Shown here: positions 36,570 to 48,796 of the stretch, piece after piece
Numbering within the stretch: position 1 is the stretch's first letter
Layout: the number at the start of each line of letters is the position of its first letter
NCBI GenBank assembly: GCA_026027325.1
Contig: JAMSLZ010000003.1
Span: forward strand, 2,108,001-2,172,000
Direction: 5' to 3'
Origin: Actinomucor elegans
Taxonomy: Eukaryota > Mucoromycota > Mucoromycetes > Mucorales > Mucoraceae
Length of the DNA: 64,000 nucleotides
Translations under genes and position numbers: made by a program
The notes under the pieces: generated by a model
The model's database searches: none
What the model was told of the DNA's origin: nothing
What the model saw: the letters and a program-made list of their open reading frames with translations, nothing else

Positions 36570-36809
36570 GAAGATATAAAATATATGAATTCTCGGTTAT
36601 TTAAGAGTAATACTACTAGAAAGGAAGCGTGCAGCACGCGGACAGTGAATATGACTAAAAGTACTAAAGGACCTGGTGGTGGGAGATAAACCAACGGTCG
36701 ATGATTGGTGTATTCTATTGACAACCCTCCGGTAAATATAAAAAAGGTTATTCTTGTACTTTTTTTTTCCCCTTTCACTTTCACTTTTTTTTTTAAGTGT
36801 ACTTTTATC
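36417..36809. other. Short tandem intergenic gap
   Basis: Contains the ISU1 3' flank, a 25-base poly(A) at 36545-36569, and the pyrimidine-rich leader of the cyclin gene. No gene seen. Confidence 0.7.
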
Positions 36810-37407
36810 ATGCCAACGACAGTTTCATCTAGAAGTCCAGAAGCACTTCTTTGTAAGCAATTAGACGTTGGAATAATGTTATATGCATGCTAATTCATAT
36901 GTAGCTTTCACTACAAATACAGCGACTAGTTTATTACCTTGTTCAACAAAAAAGAAGACAAAACTATATACGAAATACAATAGCAAACACCATTTACCAC
37001 CTCTCAATGAATTCATTGCCACTGTATTTAAACGATCTAAACTAAGTCCATGCGTCTGTCTGGTTTCATTGATCTACCTGCAACGATTAAAAACAGGATT
37101 ACCCAGCCATGCTCGTGGAGACATTGATACACCTTATCGATTATTTCTTGCAGCCATCTTGACTGCATCCAAATTCCTTTCTGAAACGGGTACATGCCTT
37201 ACCAGCCAAGCGATTGTTGTGATGACAGATCATGTATATACCCCTAAAGACGTGAATCTAATGGAACGAAGCTTTTTGGGCTTAATCAAGTACAACTTGT
37301 TTGTCAACGTAGAGGCTATTAAGGCTTATTTAGATATCCATGGTAAAACGTTAGAAATGGATCTTGTAGAAGAGGTTCTGGACCATCCAACGTTTGTAAA
37401 ACCTTAA
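36810..37407 (+). CDS. Pho80/Pcl-type cyclin
   Basis: Exons 36810-36852 and 36905-37407 give 181 residues. The 52-bp intron ends tgctaattcatatgtag, with a clear branch-point-like ctaat. The cyclin box (about residues 44-150) reads PPLNEFIATVFKRSKLSP, then LVSLIYLQRLKTGLPSH, then TPYRLFLAAILTASKFLSE. It continues with PKDVNLMERSFLGLIKYNLF and VEAIKAYLD. The Y...FL...L.A.KF and N..ER.FL..I...LFV pattern is that of cyclins partnering Pho85/Cdk5-like kinases. The protein is small, with hardly any extension, resembling Pcl1/2-like forms. Which processes it controls cannot be told from sequence. Confidence 0.85.
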
Positions 37408-37794
37408 TCGCTTTTTTTTTACACACACTTATACCCTTTCTTGTTTTCTTTATGTAAATTTAATCCATATATATATTAATGTATATAATTTCTTTTTTGT
37501 ATATACTTTTCTTGTATTCCCTATAATAAACTTTTTTCCAATATCTCTCCGCTATAAGCGCTTTTTTTTCCCTTATAATATAACATTTACATATCATATG
37601 ATCGTGAGTGAGTGAGTTTAACTTACTTTAAAGCGTTTTGTTATCCCTCTTCCGAGAAACCCCGTTCCATCTTTTATATATTAAACTGCCATTGGTAATC
37701 CCTACTGCAAATTTTTTTTACTGTTGTACAAGACGGAAGAGACTACAGGGTATGTGTAACTAAGTGAATAGCCCCACACAGACGCAAAGAATTA

Positions 37795-37836
<42 letters not shown>

Positions 37837-40805
37837 GTTTTACTAGTTGGCATAGGCCCATCATAGCTCAAGTGACGCCAGAAGGACGTTATAGTATATT
37901 CAATATAAACTAAAAAAAAAAAAAAGCAAACAAATACATTGAAACATAATATCATTCGTCAGTTCAATCTTTATGTAGATTAACCCCAAGAAGGGAATTC
38001 TTATCAAATGGCCCTTTCTATCAAAATAAAGTGAGACGCTTATCTTTTTTGTTGAATTCGATCTGTATGACCAAAGAGATCATCCCTATTAGACGAATGT
38101 GATACCTCCTATCTTTCATGGTATAGATACGCTTATCTCTCGTTCTCTCTCTTTTTTTTAAAAAAAAAATAAATAAATTAAAAGATACCATAACAATTTT
38201 TCATTATCCTTCTATATGTTCTAGGCTTATTGAATGCAAACATGACATTGTGTAACTGAATGGAATACCCACCCATCCAATTAGTAAAATCAAGCCAAAT
38301 GTATACACAATCACATTCATTGCATTACATAATATGAATGCGCTTTGTTACTGCAATTAGGAGTCAAGCTATCACTATAAAACGACATCATTGGTAATCC
38401 AATTTCCATTGTCTCGGGTGTGTCTCACATAATAAACAATTGACAGTTTTCATTCGTGCCGTCTGATCGTTTAAGCAAACTTTCTCCAAATACTTTAACC
38501 GCCTGGCTTCTGGTTCATTACCTTATAAAGTGCCTTCTTATTTTTTATATTCTATATATATAAACTTGGTTGTAAATATACTGCTATGATGAATGAGAGT
38601 CAAAGCACAATCACCTAATAGTCATGACAAAGGTCATTTAGTAAATGTGGTGTATGGATGATTAGACCTCGTTCATTCTAGAAGAATTGCTGTGTGTTAC
38701 ATTACAATAAGCACATGCTTAAGGAACACATGTCTGTAAAGCTCCTGAAAACCGTGTCAGTGCAACCTTCGCTTAACAAATGCAAGAGTATATTTTTATA
38801 CCTAACAAAACACCCTTATTATCAACAGAATATATAGAAAAAGAAAAAAATATCGCTATAGAAATATAGGGGATGACAGTCTGCCCTGGATCAAAATGAC
38901 ACATTTCAGAAAATTTCCTGATCAGTGCAGATGTTTCTATTTAATCTTATGTAAACGATTGATGGCCATTACACTCTATGTACAATGTTACGCCTTGTCT
39001 TATCTATATACCTTCTTTGTAGCATTTCCATAATGGCTATTATTCTTGTTTAGACGGCGATTGACGTTGGCTGCACCACAACACTGATTTATGGGACTTT
39101 AAATTTATTGGCTAGCCGCGATGGCTCTACAAGGCGAAGTTGCCAAATTCAAACAATGACATGTAGATCACTAAAGAAGCATAAGATCAATTTATGTTTT
39201 TTTTGGAAATTACACAAAACAACGTCCACTTTATTAGCTGAATTAACGCTAAAGCGCTCTACAAACAAAAAAAAACCTCGACTCTACGGCATTTTTTTTG
39301 TCTTTACAACACAATACTCCTTTATATATATATATAAAGTCGCACTGATTAGCATTTCATGCACAAAATGAGCCGCTGAATCTATTGAAACATCAATTTA
39401 ATTTTTTTTTGACGAATCGAAGGAAAATAATAGTTGTAGAAGGCTTTTGAAGGCGTGGCGAAATAAAGACACGTATGTGGAAATAAGCGACATTTGATTT
39501 CGCGGTAGAGGGATCAAGAGAGAACCACATAAAAATACCATGCTCAATGATTAATCATCAAATACTCTTACTGAACGCTCGCTTTCATGATTCGGATATT
39601 AGTTTACGTGATCTAAATAAGTGTTCTTTTTATATTGTATTTCCCAGAAAGAGGTAAACTTTAAAGATTAAAAAAGATTCTTTTCCATTGCCAGATACCT
39701 TTCAAAGAATTTGACAGAGCAACATATTCATGCTTGACAATCCTTCAAAGTTGCTTTCGAATAAAGTCTCATTATTTTTGGATTGAGAACATTATCTGTA
39801 TCCAAACGATTTCATTTAACGCCATACTTTACCTTTGACCTGAATAATTCAATTGAGGAAAGGTGAATAAGGAGAAAGACATACGCACTTGTAGTCTCTT
39901 GATAAAATTTCTCATTGCTACAGATTTGGGCATAAGATTATTATCCATTACTATAAAACAGAAATGCTTTCTATTGTTCTTGTCCAATACCTTTACTATA
40001 TTTAAATAAGCAAAATAATGCTCAGTTCTTGTAGTTGTTTGCACAAAATTTCTACCTGTTTTTTTTTAAGCCAGCTCTTCTACGCTAGGTTGTATATGTT
40101 TCTTTTCATTCTCTGCCCTATTTTTCAACTGGACTTTGCCCTCTTTGAAGTTGAATACTATTAGTTCCTCATTCACCTATTTAAGCTCTATAGCTGATAA
40201 TGAAGGAGCAATAAATTTCCAATCATAGTGCTCATGTTTTAACGATACGAGTTATGACTACCAGCAATACCGTTATTTCGAGGGCTGACTATGCATTGAA
40301 TAGAAATATGCTCAGTGGCAAAACAGCTTCTTTTTTGTGCATGAAAAAGGCCGATATGGCCAGGAAGTATAACCCGAATAAATTTATAAACGTTTATTTA
40401 TGTATATGCTTGAATATTGCATGTATTTGATAATATTATAAACTTAAAAATCTACACGTTATCTATGTGTCTACTTGTTGCATTCATTTCCTTTGATGGT
40501 TTAATAATAATAAAACGTCAAATCATAACGTGGATATAGTTCTTTATTCGAGTTCAATGCTTTAAAACATTGCCTTTCTCCTTCCAAGGCCGCGTTTTCT
40601 CTGTTGCTATATGCATCCTATTGATAGTCTATGCCAAACATTATTAGTATATCACGCTATGTACACCTAATTTTGCTTATTTTAGTGATATGTTTGTAGG
40701 CTTGGGACTGTCATCTGCTGCGTAATGAAAAAAAGGTGGGATACTACTGCACCCGTTCTCTCTCTCTCTTTTTTTACCTGCTATTTTTTAAAAAAAAAAG
40801 TTACA
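37408..40805. other. Spacer without supported genes
   Basis: AT-rich, with a 35-base poly(A) at 37799-37833 and a repeat-family end at about 39349-39382 (gattagcatttcatgcacaa then aatgagccgctgaat). The frame at 39108-39371 has no recognisable features. Confidence 0.6.
37799..37833. repeat. Poly(A) tract, 35 bases
   Basis: Second-longest homopolymer in the window, in intergenic DNA about 390 bases after the cyclin stop codon. Confidence 0.9.
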
Positions 40806-41599
40806 ATGCATTCAATCTGGGGAATGAAATCCAAGGAGGCAGCAGCCGAAAAGAAGAAGCCTAGAACAAGTGCTGCTCAAATCCGAGTACAAAAAGGTAC
40901 CCTATTCTGATTTCTATGCAGTGGTGAACTTGACTCACCATTGGCTCAACAGATTTGGCCGAGTTAGACATTCCCGACACCATCAAACTAGAGTTCCCTG
41001 ACCCATCCAATATCCTCAACTTTAACGTATCTATTCATCCTGATGAAGGTAAAGATTTGCTTCGAAGAAAGAACGCCTTGAATTAACCATGAAAGATAGG
41101 TTTTTACACTCAAGGCTTATTCAAGTTTACATTTGCCATTAATAACAATTACCCTCACGAACCACCAAAAGTTCATTGTACTCAAAAAGTAAAAAAAAAA
41201 AAAAAGAAAAGAAAAGAAAAAAGAGAAGACGCATTGCAACATTTCTATTCAATAGATTCTCATTGTTTTGTACTAGATTTATCATCCCAATATTGATTTA
41301 GAAGGAAACATTTGTTTAAACATTCTACGTGAAGACTGGAAGCCAGTCCTTTCATTACAAGCTGTTTTGGTTGGATTACAATATCTATTCCTTGAACCCA
41401 ACGCTGATGACCCATTGAACAAAGGTATTGAAACATTGTGAAGGTGACAGAAACCAAGGACTAACAAAAAGCCTCCTTTGTAATAGCTGCTGCCGAAATC
41501 TTGAGAAGTAATAGAAAGGCATTTGAAGCTAATGTCAAAAAATCTATTGTAGGTGGTTCATTCGATGGAGTTCAATATGATCAAGTGTTGGCCAAGTGA
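40806..41599 (+). CDS. UBC12: NEDD8-conjugating enzyme E2 (Ubc12)
   Basis: Exons 40806-40896, 40953-41048, 41100-41188, 41277-41424 and 41487-41599 give 178 residues. The N-terminus ([20 protein letters not shown]) carries the Ubc12-specific extension that docks on the NEDD8 E1. The UBC fold includes [49 protein letters not shown] and the active-site block [19 protein letters not shown] with catalytic Cys105. [20 protein letters not shown] follows. This enzyme passes NEDD8 to cullins and so activates SCF-type ligases. Every intron is GT-AG and the frame is kept throughout. Confidence 0.96.
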
Positions 41600-42515
41600 G
41601 AAATATGAAATAAAGTTATCTACCACTGTTTCAAGCGAATGAAGCTTTCATGAATCGTACTCATGGTTTTGATTAGCTTTCGGAGTTCATGCATGCATTT
41701 TGATTGGATTTAGGATATACATTTTAAGAAAGCAAATAGTTATTCTTGCGTGCTTTGATGCAGTATTTGTATAGTAAAAAGGTATCGACAGATAGACAGT
41801 GTTGCAGCATATTTTTATTGCGCATTAAATTGATGTGGGTACCTTGCTGCACTTTTTGCTGGAAATATGGAGCAGCCTTTGATATATGTGCGCTTTTTCG
41901 TGATTTTAGTTTCATGTCAATAACTTGCGCCTTTGAAATGTACAAAAAAAAAAAAATGATCTGATATTATGGTCATACCTTTAGAGTAAAATCTTCAGGA
42001 CCAACTAGCCAGTCGAAATTTGAGAAAGTCGGAGCCAAAGATAATAACACGAGAAAGAAATGCCTTTTTTTTAAAGTGCCGCATTATTGGCCGGCTGAGA
42101 TATAATAGCTTCTTTTGATCCTTATGATTGGTATGCGGATGATAAAAGATTTAATTTCTTGGTTCTCGAACACACAAAACGCGTCCATTTATAAATCCAA
42201 TTCGACCTTGACATAGCCAATGCGAGATAATTGATACAAAATCACTTGATGAAAAGTTGATACGATTTCATTGTGTATCGAATGATGCAAAAAAAGAAAA
42301 AAACGCATTGCAATTGATATTAAAGTTGCTAATTGCAACTTGATCTATCCAGAATTTGGTTACAACGTGAGGCTATTGCCCTCAATTGCTAATTCAGGTC
42401 CGCTAGTAATTAAACTTTTATTTTTATTTTTGGTAACCTGTTTCTTCCTAATAAACAGTAATATCCTGCTCTTCCTTTCCCTTTTTTTTTCTTTCTCTCT
42501 CACTCAAGCTTCACC
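41600..42515. other. Intergenic region between two same-strand genes
   Basis: No gene; frames at 41724-41964 are open on both strands without features. The right end has a ctcactcaagc leader just upstream of the ankyrin gene. Confidence 0.65.
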
Positions 42516-45500
42516 ATGGTTTCTGGTAAATTGTCCGCGTTACTCGTTGATTGGACAACAGCTATTACCGAGTTGGATATCCAGGCAGTTCAATTATTAC
42601 TGGAAAAAGAGCCCGAGTTATTATGGACACCCATACCACACACGATAAATGATGATCATCTTGAACATGAATTAACACAATCCGATCGTCTCGGTACTAC
42701 ATTCCAGCCCATGTGCTCTATTCAGTTCTTATGCTTGTTTTACCAGCCAGAAGAGCAAGACAATGGCCGGATGAAAGTGATATCGTACTTGATCGAGGTA
42801 AGATAAAGTTACATCTACAAGGCTATGCGTTTGTGTTGAGTTTCATTTTTATAGTAATCTTTTCACTTTTAGCAATCTTCCTTACATGACCTTGATACAC
42901 GCTTTTGGGGTGAATGCAATAATACAACCTTGCATCTAATATGCTTTTTAGGGCATCTAGACTTGACCCAACTTTTGATTGAAAAAGGAGTTTCAGTCAC
43001 CCCTACAAACGAGCTTGGTTATCTACCTAAAGACGTGACAAAAAATAGTGAACTGCAAGAACTTTTAATGCAACAGCAGCAAAAGCAATTAAAAAGAGCA
43101 AAGCTATTGGATGTGTCGAGAACCAAGTCGGTAAGACCCAATTACAGCACACCAGACCGATTTAAGTTACTACGTGACTTGGCAGAAGAATCCAGTGTGG
43201 TAGGCGATGATCACAACAAAAAAATTGATATTGTATTGGATCGCAAAAAATCGGAAAATCACTACTTTCGTAAAGGTAGAGTCAAGGAAACACAGCAAAA
43301 AGTGCTGACTGAGGAGGAAGTAGTTGAATTAGAAAAGCAGCGATCGAAAAGACAGATGGAGGTGGCTCAATTGGTCAAGAAATCGGCCGTCAAGAATAAT
43401 CCCTTGTTTAAAAAGCTGGAAAAGAAACGTACTTATACTTTGCCTACTCGACCAAAGGAAGAGCCTTCAGCGATTGTCACTGCAACTGAATCGCATCAAG
43501 CTTTGGATTCGTTATTGAATTCTATTGATCAGCAAACAGTGGAAGTAGAAAAAGAACCAGAAACAGTAGAAGTACCCAAGTCAAAACGAAATTCCAAGGT
43601 CATTTCCACGTTGATAACCAAATCAGTTGTGTCTTCAAGTGTGTTTGTGCAAGCGGATGATTCCCAGCCAGAACAAGACAACGTTTGTGTTACAGAAGAT
43701 GTAAATGAAACACAAGGTAAATCTATATTCAGCAATGAACCTGCTGAAGTGGTAAATCATCCCACAGAAGAAGGGACTACGGATGAAGATGATGATTATT
43801 TTGAATCTACTGTCAACTCTTTGGAGATTATCGATCAACATAACAACGCAACTAAAATGATCTATTCTCCTCCACAAGACGAACTATACCCATTAGAAGT
43901 AACTGAATCTGATGATATTACTGAAGATGAAGACGATGAAGACGACGACGACGACGACGATGACTATGAAGAAGCAACGCCTGTTCAATTTGCAACGCGT
44001 CTTGTTTCTCCCATTTACAAATCAGTGCTTATATTGAACGAAGACCATTCTATTCCTCAAAAACAGCAGGTCGACAAAATGTCGGATGATTCTGGTGTAG
44101 ATGTCGAGTTGCCTATGGCGAAAAGAAACTCATCTTTACCAACAATGGCTGTAGAGCCATCAGTGCCAGTGCGGCCTCAAAGATCGGATCTCCGAAGAGG
44201 TAGTACTAAAGAAGACTCGGATGATTCAAAAGACATCGACATGAAGAGAATGAGTGGGAGTCAAAAGGCAACTTGGACAATGTCAATGAGTTCTTGGGCT
44301 GCCATTTTGGATCGAGAATTTAATTTAGAGGAGCTAGATCAAGAGAAGAAGCTCAAAGAACAAAAACTACAAGAACAAAAACACATTTCAAGTGAAAGTC
44401 TGCCAAAAAGAACATCTAGTTATGATTATCTTGGAAGCGGAAAACTGGAAATCTCGGCTGAAGATATGAACCAAATGTTAGGAAACCACAAAACGTCTCA
44501 AAGCATGCTGGAACTCTCTTCAACTTTGAAATTTGGAGATTTCGAAACACCAGTTATACCTCAACCTAGACTATCAATGCAACCTCAACCTCAACAGCAG
44601 CAGCGGGAGCAACAGCAACAAGCATCATTGTCGCCCCCACCACCCCCTCCACCACATCAAACTCCACCTCAAATTGCAGAACTGCCTCGTTTAAATCCTA
44701 CGAAATCAGTGATTCGTAAACCTATAGTTGCATCTATGTCTGACTCAAATCTAGCTACTTCCAAACATAGTGCCAGAAAAACCATACCTACCATTCAAAC
44801 CAATATTCAACATCGTCCACGTAAAAACACAGGCTATGGCAAACTGTATTTGCACGTCAATGGAATCCGTGATATTCTACTACCACTACCCAAAGACCGA
44901 GCCTATGTGCGCTGTGTAGTAAGTGACGGTCGATTTGAATACATGTCTCGCTATGAGATCTTGACTCAAAGCATCAATTTCGACTATGAATGTGTGATTG
45001 ATACACACCCTGATATGATCATCACCATATCCCTACATGTGCGGCCAGATTATGTGATGAAGTCCCGTACACCCTTTTCGCGTCTCTTTACCTCCAAGAA
45101 AAAGAAAAAGGAAAGTCTGTCAGGGTATGTCAATAAAGATGATGGTGCTATTGGTCAGGCTCGCTTTGCATTGGCCCATATGGTGCCTGTCTGCTTGGAA
45201 ACATCCTACTTGGCTGGATTTCATTGTTTCAATGCTTGGTATTCGCGTTCCTTTAAAGAAAGACATCGACAAAAAAAGAAGAAAAACTGTCAAGATCCAG
45301 ATGATGATGTACTCAAGGTGGTTGGTAACTTTGATGTAGAAATGCTGTATCTACCACAGACAGACTCTCAAAAGGTACAAAGCGTGAATTCAATAAAAAA
45401 AAAAAAATTCATAAAGACTAACATGTTCCATTCTAGCCTTTTCCTCGTAATTTACGCGAATGCGATCAAATTATCAAGCAGCTTCGTCATCAGTCTATTG

Positions 45501-45529
45501 AAGCAACTGAAAAATACCATACTTTTTAA
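42516..45529 (+). CDS. Ankyrin-repeat protein with C-terminal Bud4/anillin-like C2-type domain
   Basis: Exons 42516-42797, 42873-45374 and 45437-45529 give 958 residues. Ankyrin-like helices lie near residues 10-150 (ELDIQAVQLLLEKEPELL and TTLHLICFLGHLDLTQLLIE). A long disordered middle has Glu/Lys-rich stretches, an acidic run (EDEDDEDDDDDDDDYEE), a Gln run and a poly-Pro block (SPPPPPPPHQTPPQ). SATWTMSMSSWAAILDRE-like text may be a short conserved helix. Residues about 748-925 form a folded C2-like domain: GKLYLHVNGIRDILLPLPKD, AYVRCVVSDGRFEYMSRYE, MIITISLHVRP, then a basic loop, and GNFDVEMLYLPQ. This recalls the region before the PH domain of Bud4/anillin-type septum proteins; no PH domain follows. 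A role in cortical or septal scaffolding is inference. Its 3' end is 100 bases from Vps55. Confidence 0.75.
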
Positions 45530-45629
45530 ATAATAACCATTGTACCATTTCGTTTTTATTACAATTTTTTTTTTTATATATATTTTATTTTATTTGATAG
45601 TCAGTGCCCGGGGAATAAGATATAGCTTT

Positions 45630-46530
45630 TTAATTGTATTCATCTCCTTGATGCGCAAAAAAGTGTGTATATGCAATAACTAGAAAAAAAAAAAGAGGGG
45701 GATTAGTCGAAAAGGCTTTGTTGTTATCATCTTAAGGAAAACCTACTTGTTCCATATACCAATACACCGCCTGAAATACTCATAATCATAGCTGGAACGG
45801 TAATCTAATAATAATTTATTATGAATCTCTGCCTCTTGTACATACACATCAACGGCTTACCACTTCAGCATGAGCTAGAACAAAGGGTAAACCTATCAAA
45901 ACGATGCCTGTGTTAATCTTTGATGTTTTTATATTCTCGGTTCATTTTCTATATGAACATACAAAATCCTGTTACGATAAACATGCCGGTTATAAAATGA
46001 CCTGCATCAATGGCGCCACTATACAACTAATGCGTTAATATCAGCCATTTTAAAAGAGTGTTATCTTTTCATTGTACCTGTTATAGTCGGACATCAGATC
46101 ATCTTCTCCTGCACACCTTCCACATAAAGCGTTTGGTAAAGGTGCTAATATATAAGTAGCCACTATATAGATTAAAGTTTAATATTTGTACGTGCACAAA
46201 AAAAGAACTACACCTTACCAACTAATAATGGCCACCAGTTACTATTGAAAACAAAAACAAGTTAATAAAAACCGAGAAAGGCTCGAGATTGTAAAAGGCT
46301 TACTAGTAGAGTGCGCAAGATAAAATGACCAGTAAAAAGCCAATAGCTAATACAAAGGCTAATGCAATAATGCTAGATTAAAAGGTAATAGATTGTCATG
46401 ACGATGAATAAACAGATTACATGAGTGCTTTTGATAGCCTTTTTTTTTTTCTTACGCTAATGATAGAACATTTAGTAAGAAAGAAGTCAATAGACGCTCT
46501 GTTAATACACCTACTTCTTAAACCAGCCAT
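45630..46530 (-). CDS. VPS55: Vps55 / OB-RGRP family endosomal membrane protein
   Basis: Eight short exons (46530-46511, 46372-46304, 46241-46219, 46162-46078, 46018-45963, 45907-45861, 45804-45747, 45679-45630) sum to 408 nt and 135 residues. Four hydrophobic segments are present. Signature blocks are AFVLAIGFLLVILSCALY, NWWPLL, TYILAPLPNALCGRCAGEDD, DAGHFITGMFIVTGF, GLPFVLAHAEVITVPAM and SGGVLVYGT. Length and topology match yeast Vps55 and human LEPROT, which act with Vps68 in endosome-to-vacuole trafficking. Exon 1 is the least certain. I used the donor after MAGLRS (gtgtat), because it alone restores MAGLRSSIIALAF; a nearby gtaggt donor does not keep frame. Exon 3 is only 23 nt. Confidence 0.9.
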
Positions 46531-47552
46531 GTTTTTTGGGATATATACAAGAGTTTCAAGTAAAAAAAAAAAAAAAAAAAAAGAGTAGTGGAAAATAAAA
46601 AGAGAAAAGAAATCAAGTGTGTGAGTGTATACTAAGAAATCCATATTCCACTAGATACACAATTCAAACGACGCCAGTATCCAAGTTTCTAGCTTGTCCT
46701 TGATTGCATGATACCTCTAGTTCATCCTATGACAGGACTACTTGTAAAGAAAAGTTCAATAAGACTATTGAGAACAAATAGTATGATCTAGTTCCAAAGA
46801 GTATAGCAAGAATAGTTGCCGATTAGTATCGACCATTTCTTTCCTATCAAGAAAAAAAAAAAAGAGGGAAGCAATGACAAGTCAACATTTAAAATGGATG
46901 CGTTACTTCATCATATTGCTAAATCGCTTTTTAGAACGTTCTTCATATCAAAGATAAGACTGATGTTATATTAAAGGCATAAGGATCAAAGGAGCTTATG
47001 TCTTTGCTTTCAAGCGGAATACGAAAATTTTAAGAATGATTGGCAGTCGGAAATGGAACTAATACGGTAGAAGAAGAATTGCAGATCAGAAAACCTATCA
47101 CTTTATTCCAAATTTTGAACAATGAAAACAATAATCCATTATATAGTTTCTGAGCAAAATTTATGCAAAATCTTATCGATCGGATAGTTTAAACATTGCA
47201 CCTTGCTTCCAATTAAAACCTTGAGTTATCTGATAAATATATATATGATTGTTTGGATATCTGTTTCCATACCAAATAAATTGAAGCATATTTTTTTTCC
47301 CTTCTTCTCTATGAATCAGCTAGCTTTATGATGAAAAAGAACCACGGATATATATAACTCAAACAACCGAGACCACCCTCTTTTATTATTTTACGCGTCA
47401 TTCTGCCTACAATTCCCGATACCTTGGGTTTAAAACGTCACTTTCCCGATGGCTTAGTTCACGCACTAAAAAAAAAAAAAACGCGTAAAAAAAAATGCTT
47501 GAATTAAAGCATAATCTATTTTGCTCTTTTCTCTATAACAAAAAAAAAAAAA
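46531..47552. other. Divergent intergenic region
   Basis: Shared upstream region of Vps55 (minus) and the SET/NAP gene (plus). It has a 21-base poly(A) at 46562-46582 in the Vps55 leader and A-rich runs directly before the SET start codon. No gene seen. Confidence 0.65.
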
Positions 47553-48423
47553 ATGTCGCTCGAAGATATCATTTCTGACCAATTCTTGGTCCTTGAAGAA
47601 GAAACCATGAAGGTAGCTGAAGAAGTTCAAGCTTACCAACGTAAGCTTATGGAGCCTGTCTGGTACAAGCGTCGCGAAATGGTCAAGAAGATTCCTGGTT
47701 TCTGGGGACAAGCTGTAAAGTTTTGCACTTATTTTTAGTGTACTCATAAAAAAAAAATAGAGACTCATAATATGTTTGTGTTATAGATTGGTAACTGCCC
47801 CATGTTTGGTGTAGATCCTTCTGAAAATGATCTTGAGGCTTTGGAGAATTTGACTGACTTCCATGTCGAATACGATCATGAAAAGCCCAATTACCGTAAG
47901 GTGATTGCTGTAAGTGGATATTGTCATAGTTTATAGGTTTAGGTTATTGATCTGTCTATACATAGACTTTCAAGAAGAACGATGTCTTCAAGAATGAAAC
48001 CTTGACTAAGGTAAAATTAGATCTTCATCAAGCAAGAAAACGCGTTTTAACTGTCTTTTTATGATAGGAATTCTCTATTGATCCTGAGGATGAGGGATGT
48101 GTTATTAGCAAGACCGAGGTCGAGTATCATGACAACAAGGCTCCTAGTAAAAAGCGTAAGGCTAGCGAGAACAAAGATGATGAAGATGATGATGACTTTA
48201 ACATCTCTTTGCTCGAATGGTTTGGTGATGATGATGTTCGTGCTGGTATCATTATTTCGTATGTTTATTTTTAAAGATAGAGGGATTTGTTATTGATGTA
48301 TATCTATAGTGAGGATATCTTCCCCAATGCTGTTGAATATTATCAAGGTCCCGAGGAAGATGATGATAACGACGAAGATATTGAACTTGGATCTGAAGAC
48401 GAATCTGATGGTAGGTTTTAACA

Positions 48424-48470
<47 letters not shown>

Positions 48471-48531
48471 AACCATCGAACTGACATTGATTGTAGAAGA
48501 AGAACGTAAGCCCAAGAAGGCAAAGAAATAG
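47553..48531 (+). CDS. NAP-family histone chaperone, SET/Vps75-like
   Basis: Exons 47553-47714, 47787-47909, 47966-48010, 48068-48258, 48310-48410 and 48497-48531 give 218 residues. The N-terminal helix (EDIISDQFLVLEEETMKVAE) and YQRKLMEPVWYKRREMVKKI form the dimerisation helix of NAP proteins. The earmuff domain includes FWGQAIGNCPMFGVDP, LENLTDFHVEYDH, then ATFKKNDVFKNETLTKEF, and SLLEWFGDDDVRAGIIISED. An acidic tail (EEDDDNDEDIELGSEDESDE) ends in a basic nuclear-signal-like KPKKAKK. SET/NAP proteins bind H3-H4 in the nucleus. A13 directly precedes the ATG, and intron 5 holds 38 consecutive T. The stop lies 265 bases from the convergent RPL18 gene. Confidence 0.92.
48426..48463. repeat. Poly(T) tract, 38 bases, inside intron 5 of the SET gene
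   Basis: Longest homopolymer in the window, followed by nine A. It fills about half of the 86-base intron and lies between the donor and the acceptor ttgattgtag. Confidence 0.9.
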
Positions 48532-48796
48532 ATTCTCTTCCCAAATTACTACTATTACTACTACGCGCACATACACGCAATCTTTTGTTATATAATCTTC
48601 TGTACCATTCTTTTAAACAATAAAACCCCATGATAATAAACAAAACAAAAAAAAACTCCACAGCTACCAAAAAAAAAAAAAAAGTAATCCTCAATTCATA
48701 TATATATATAAGAGGTTTCTATCAAATAGAATCGAGTTTGCTGAATAGGAATTGCGGTTTCTCGCTGCTTTTTTTATTGTCTTGTAAAGAAGTAAC

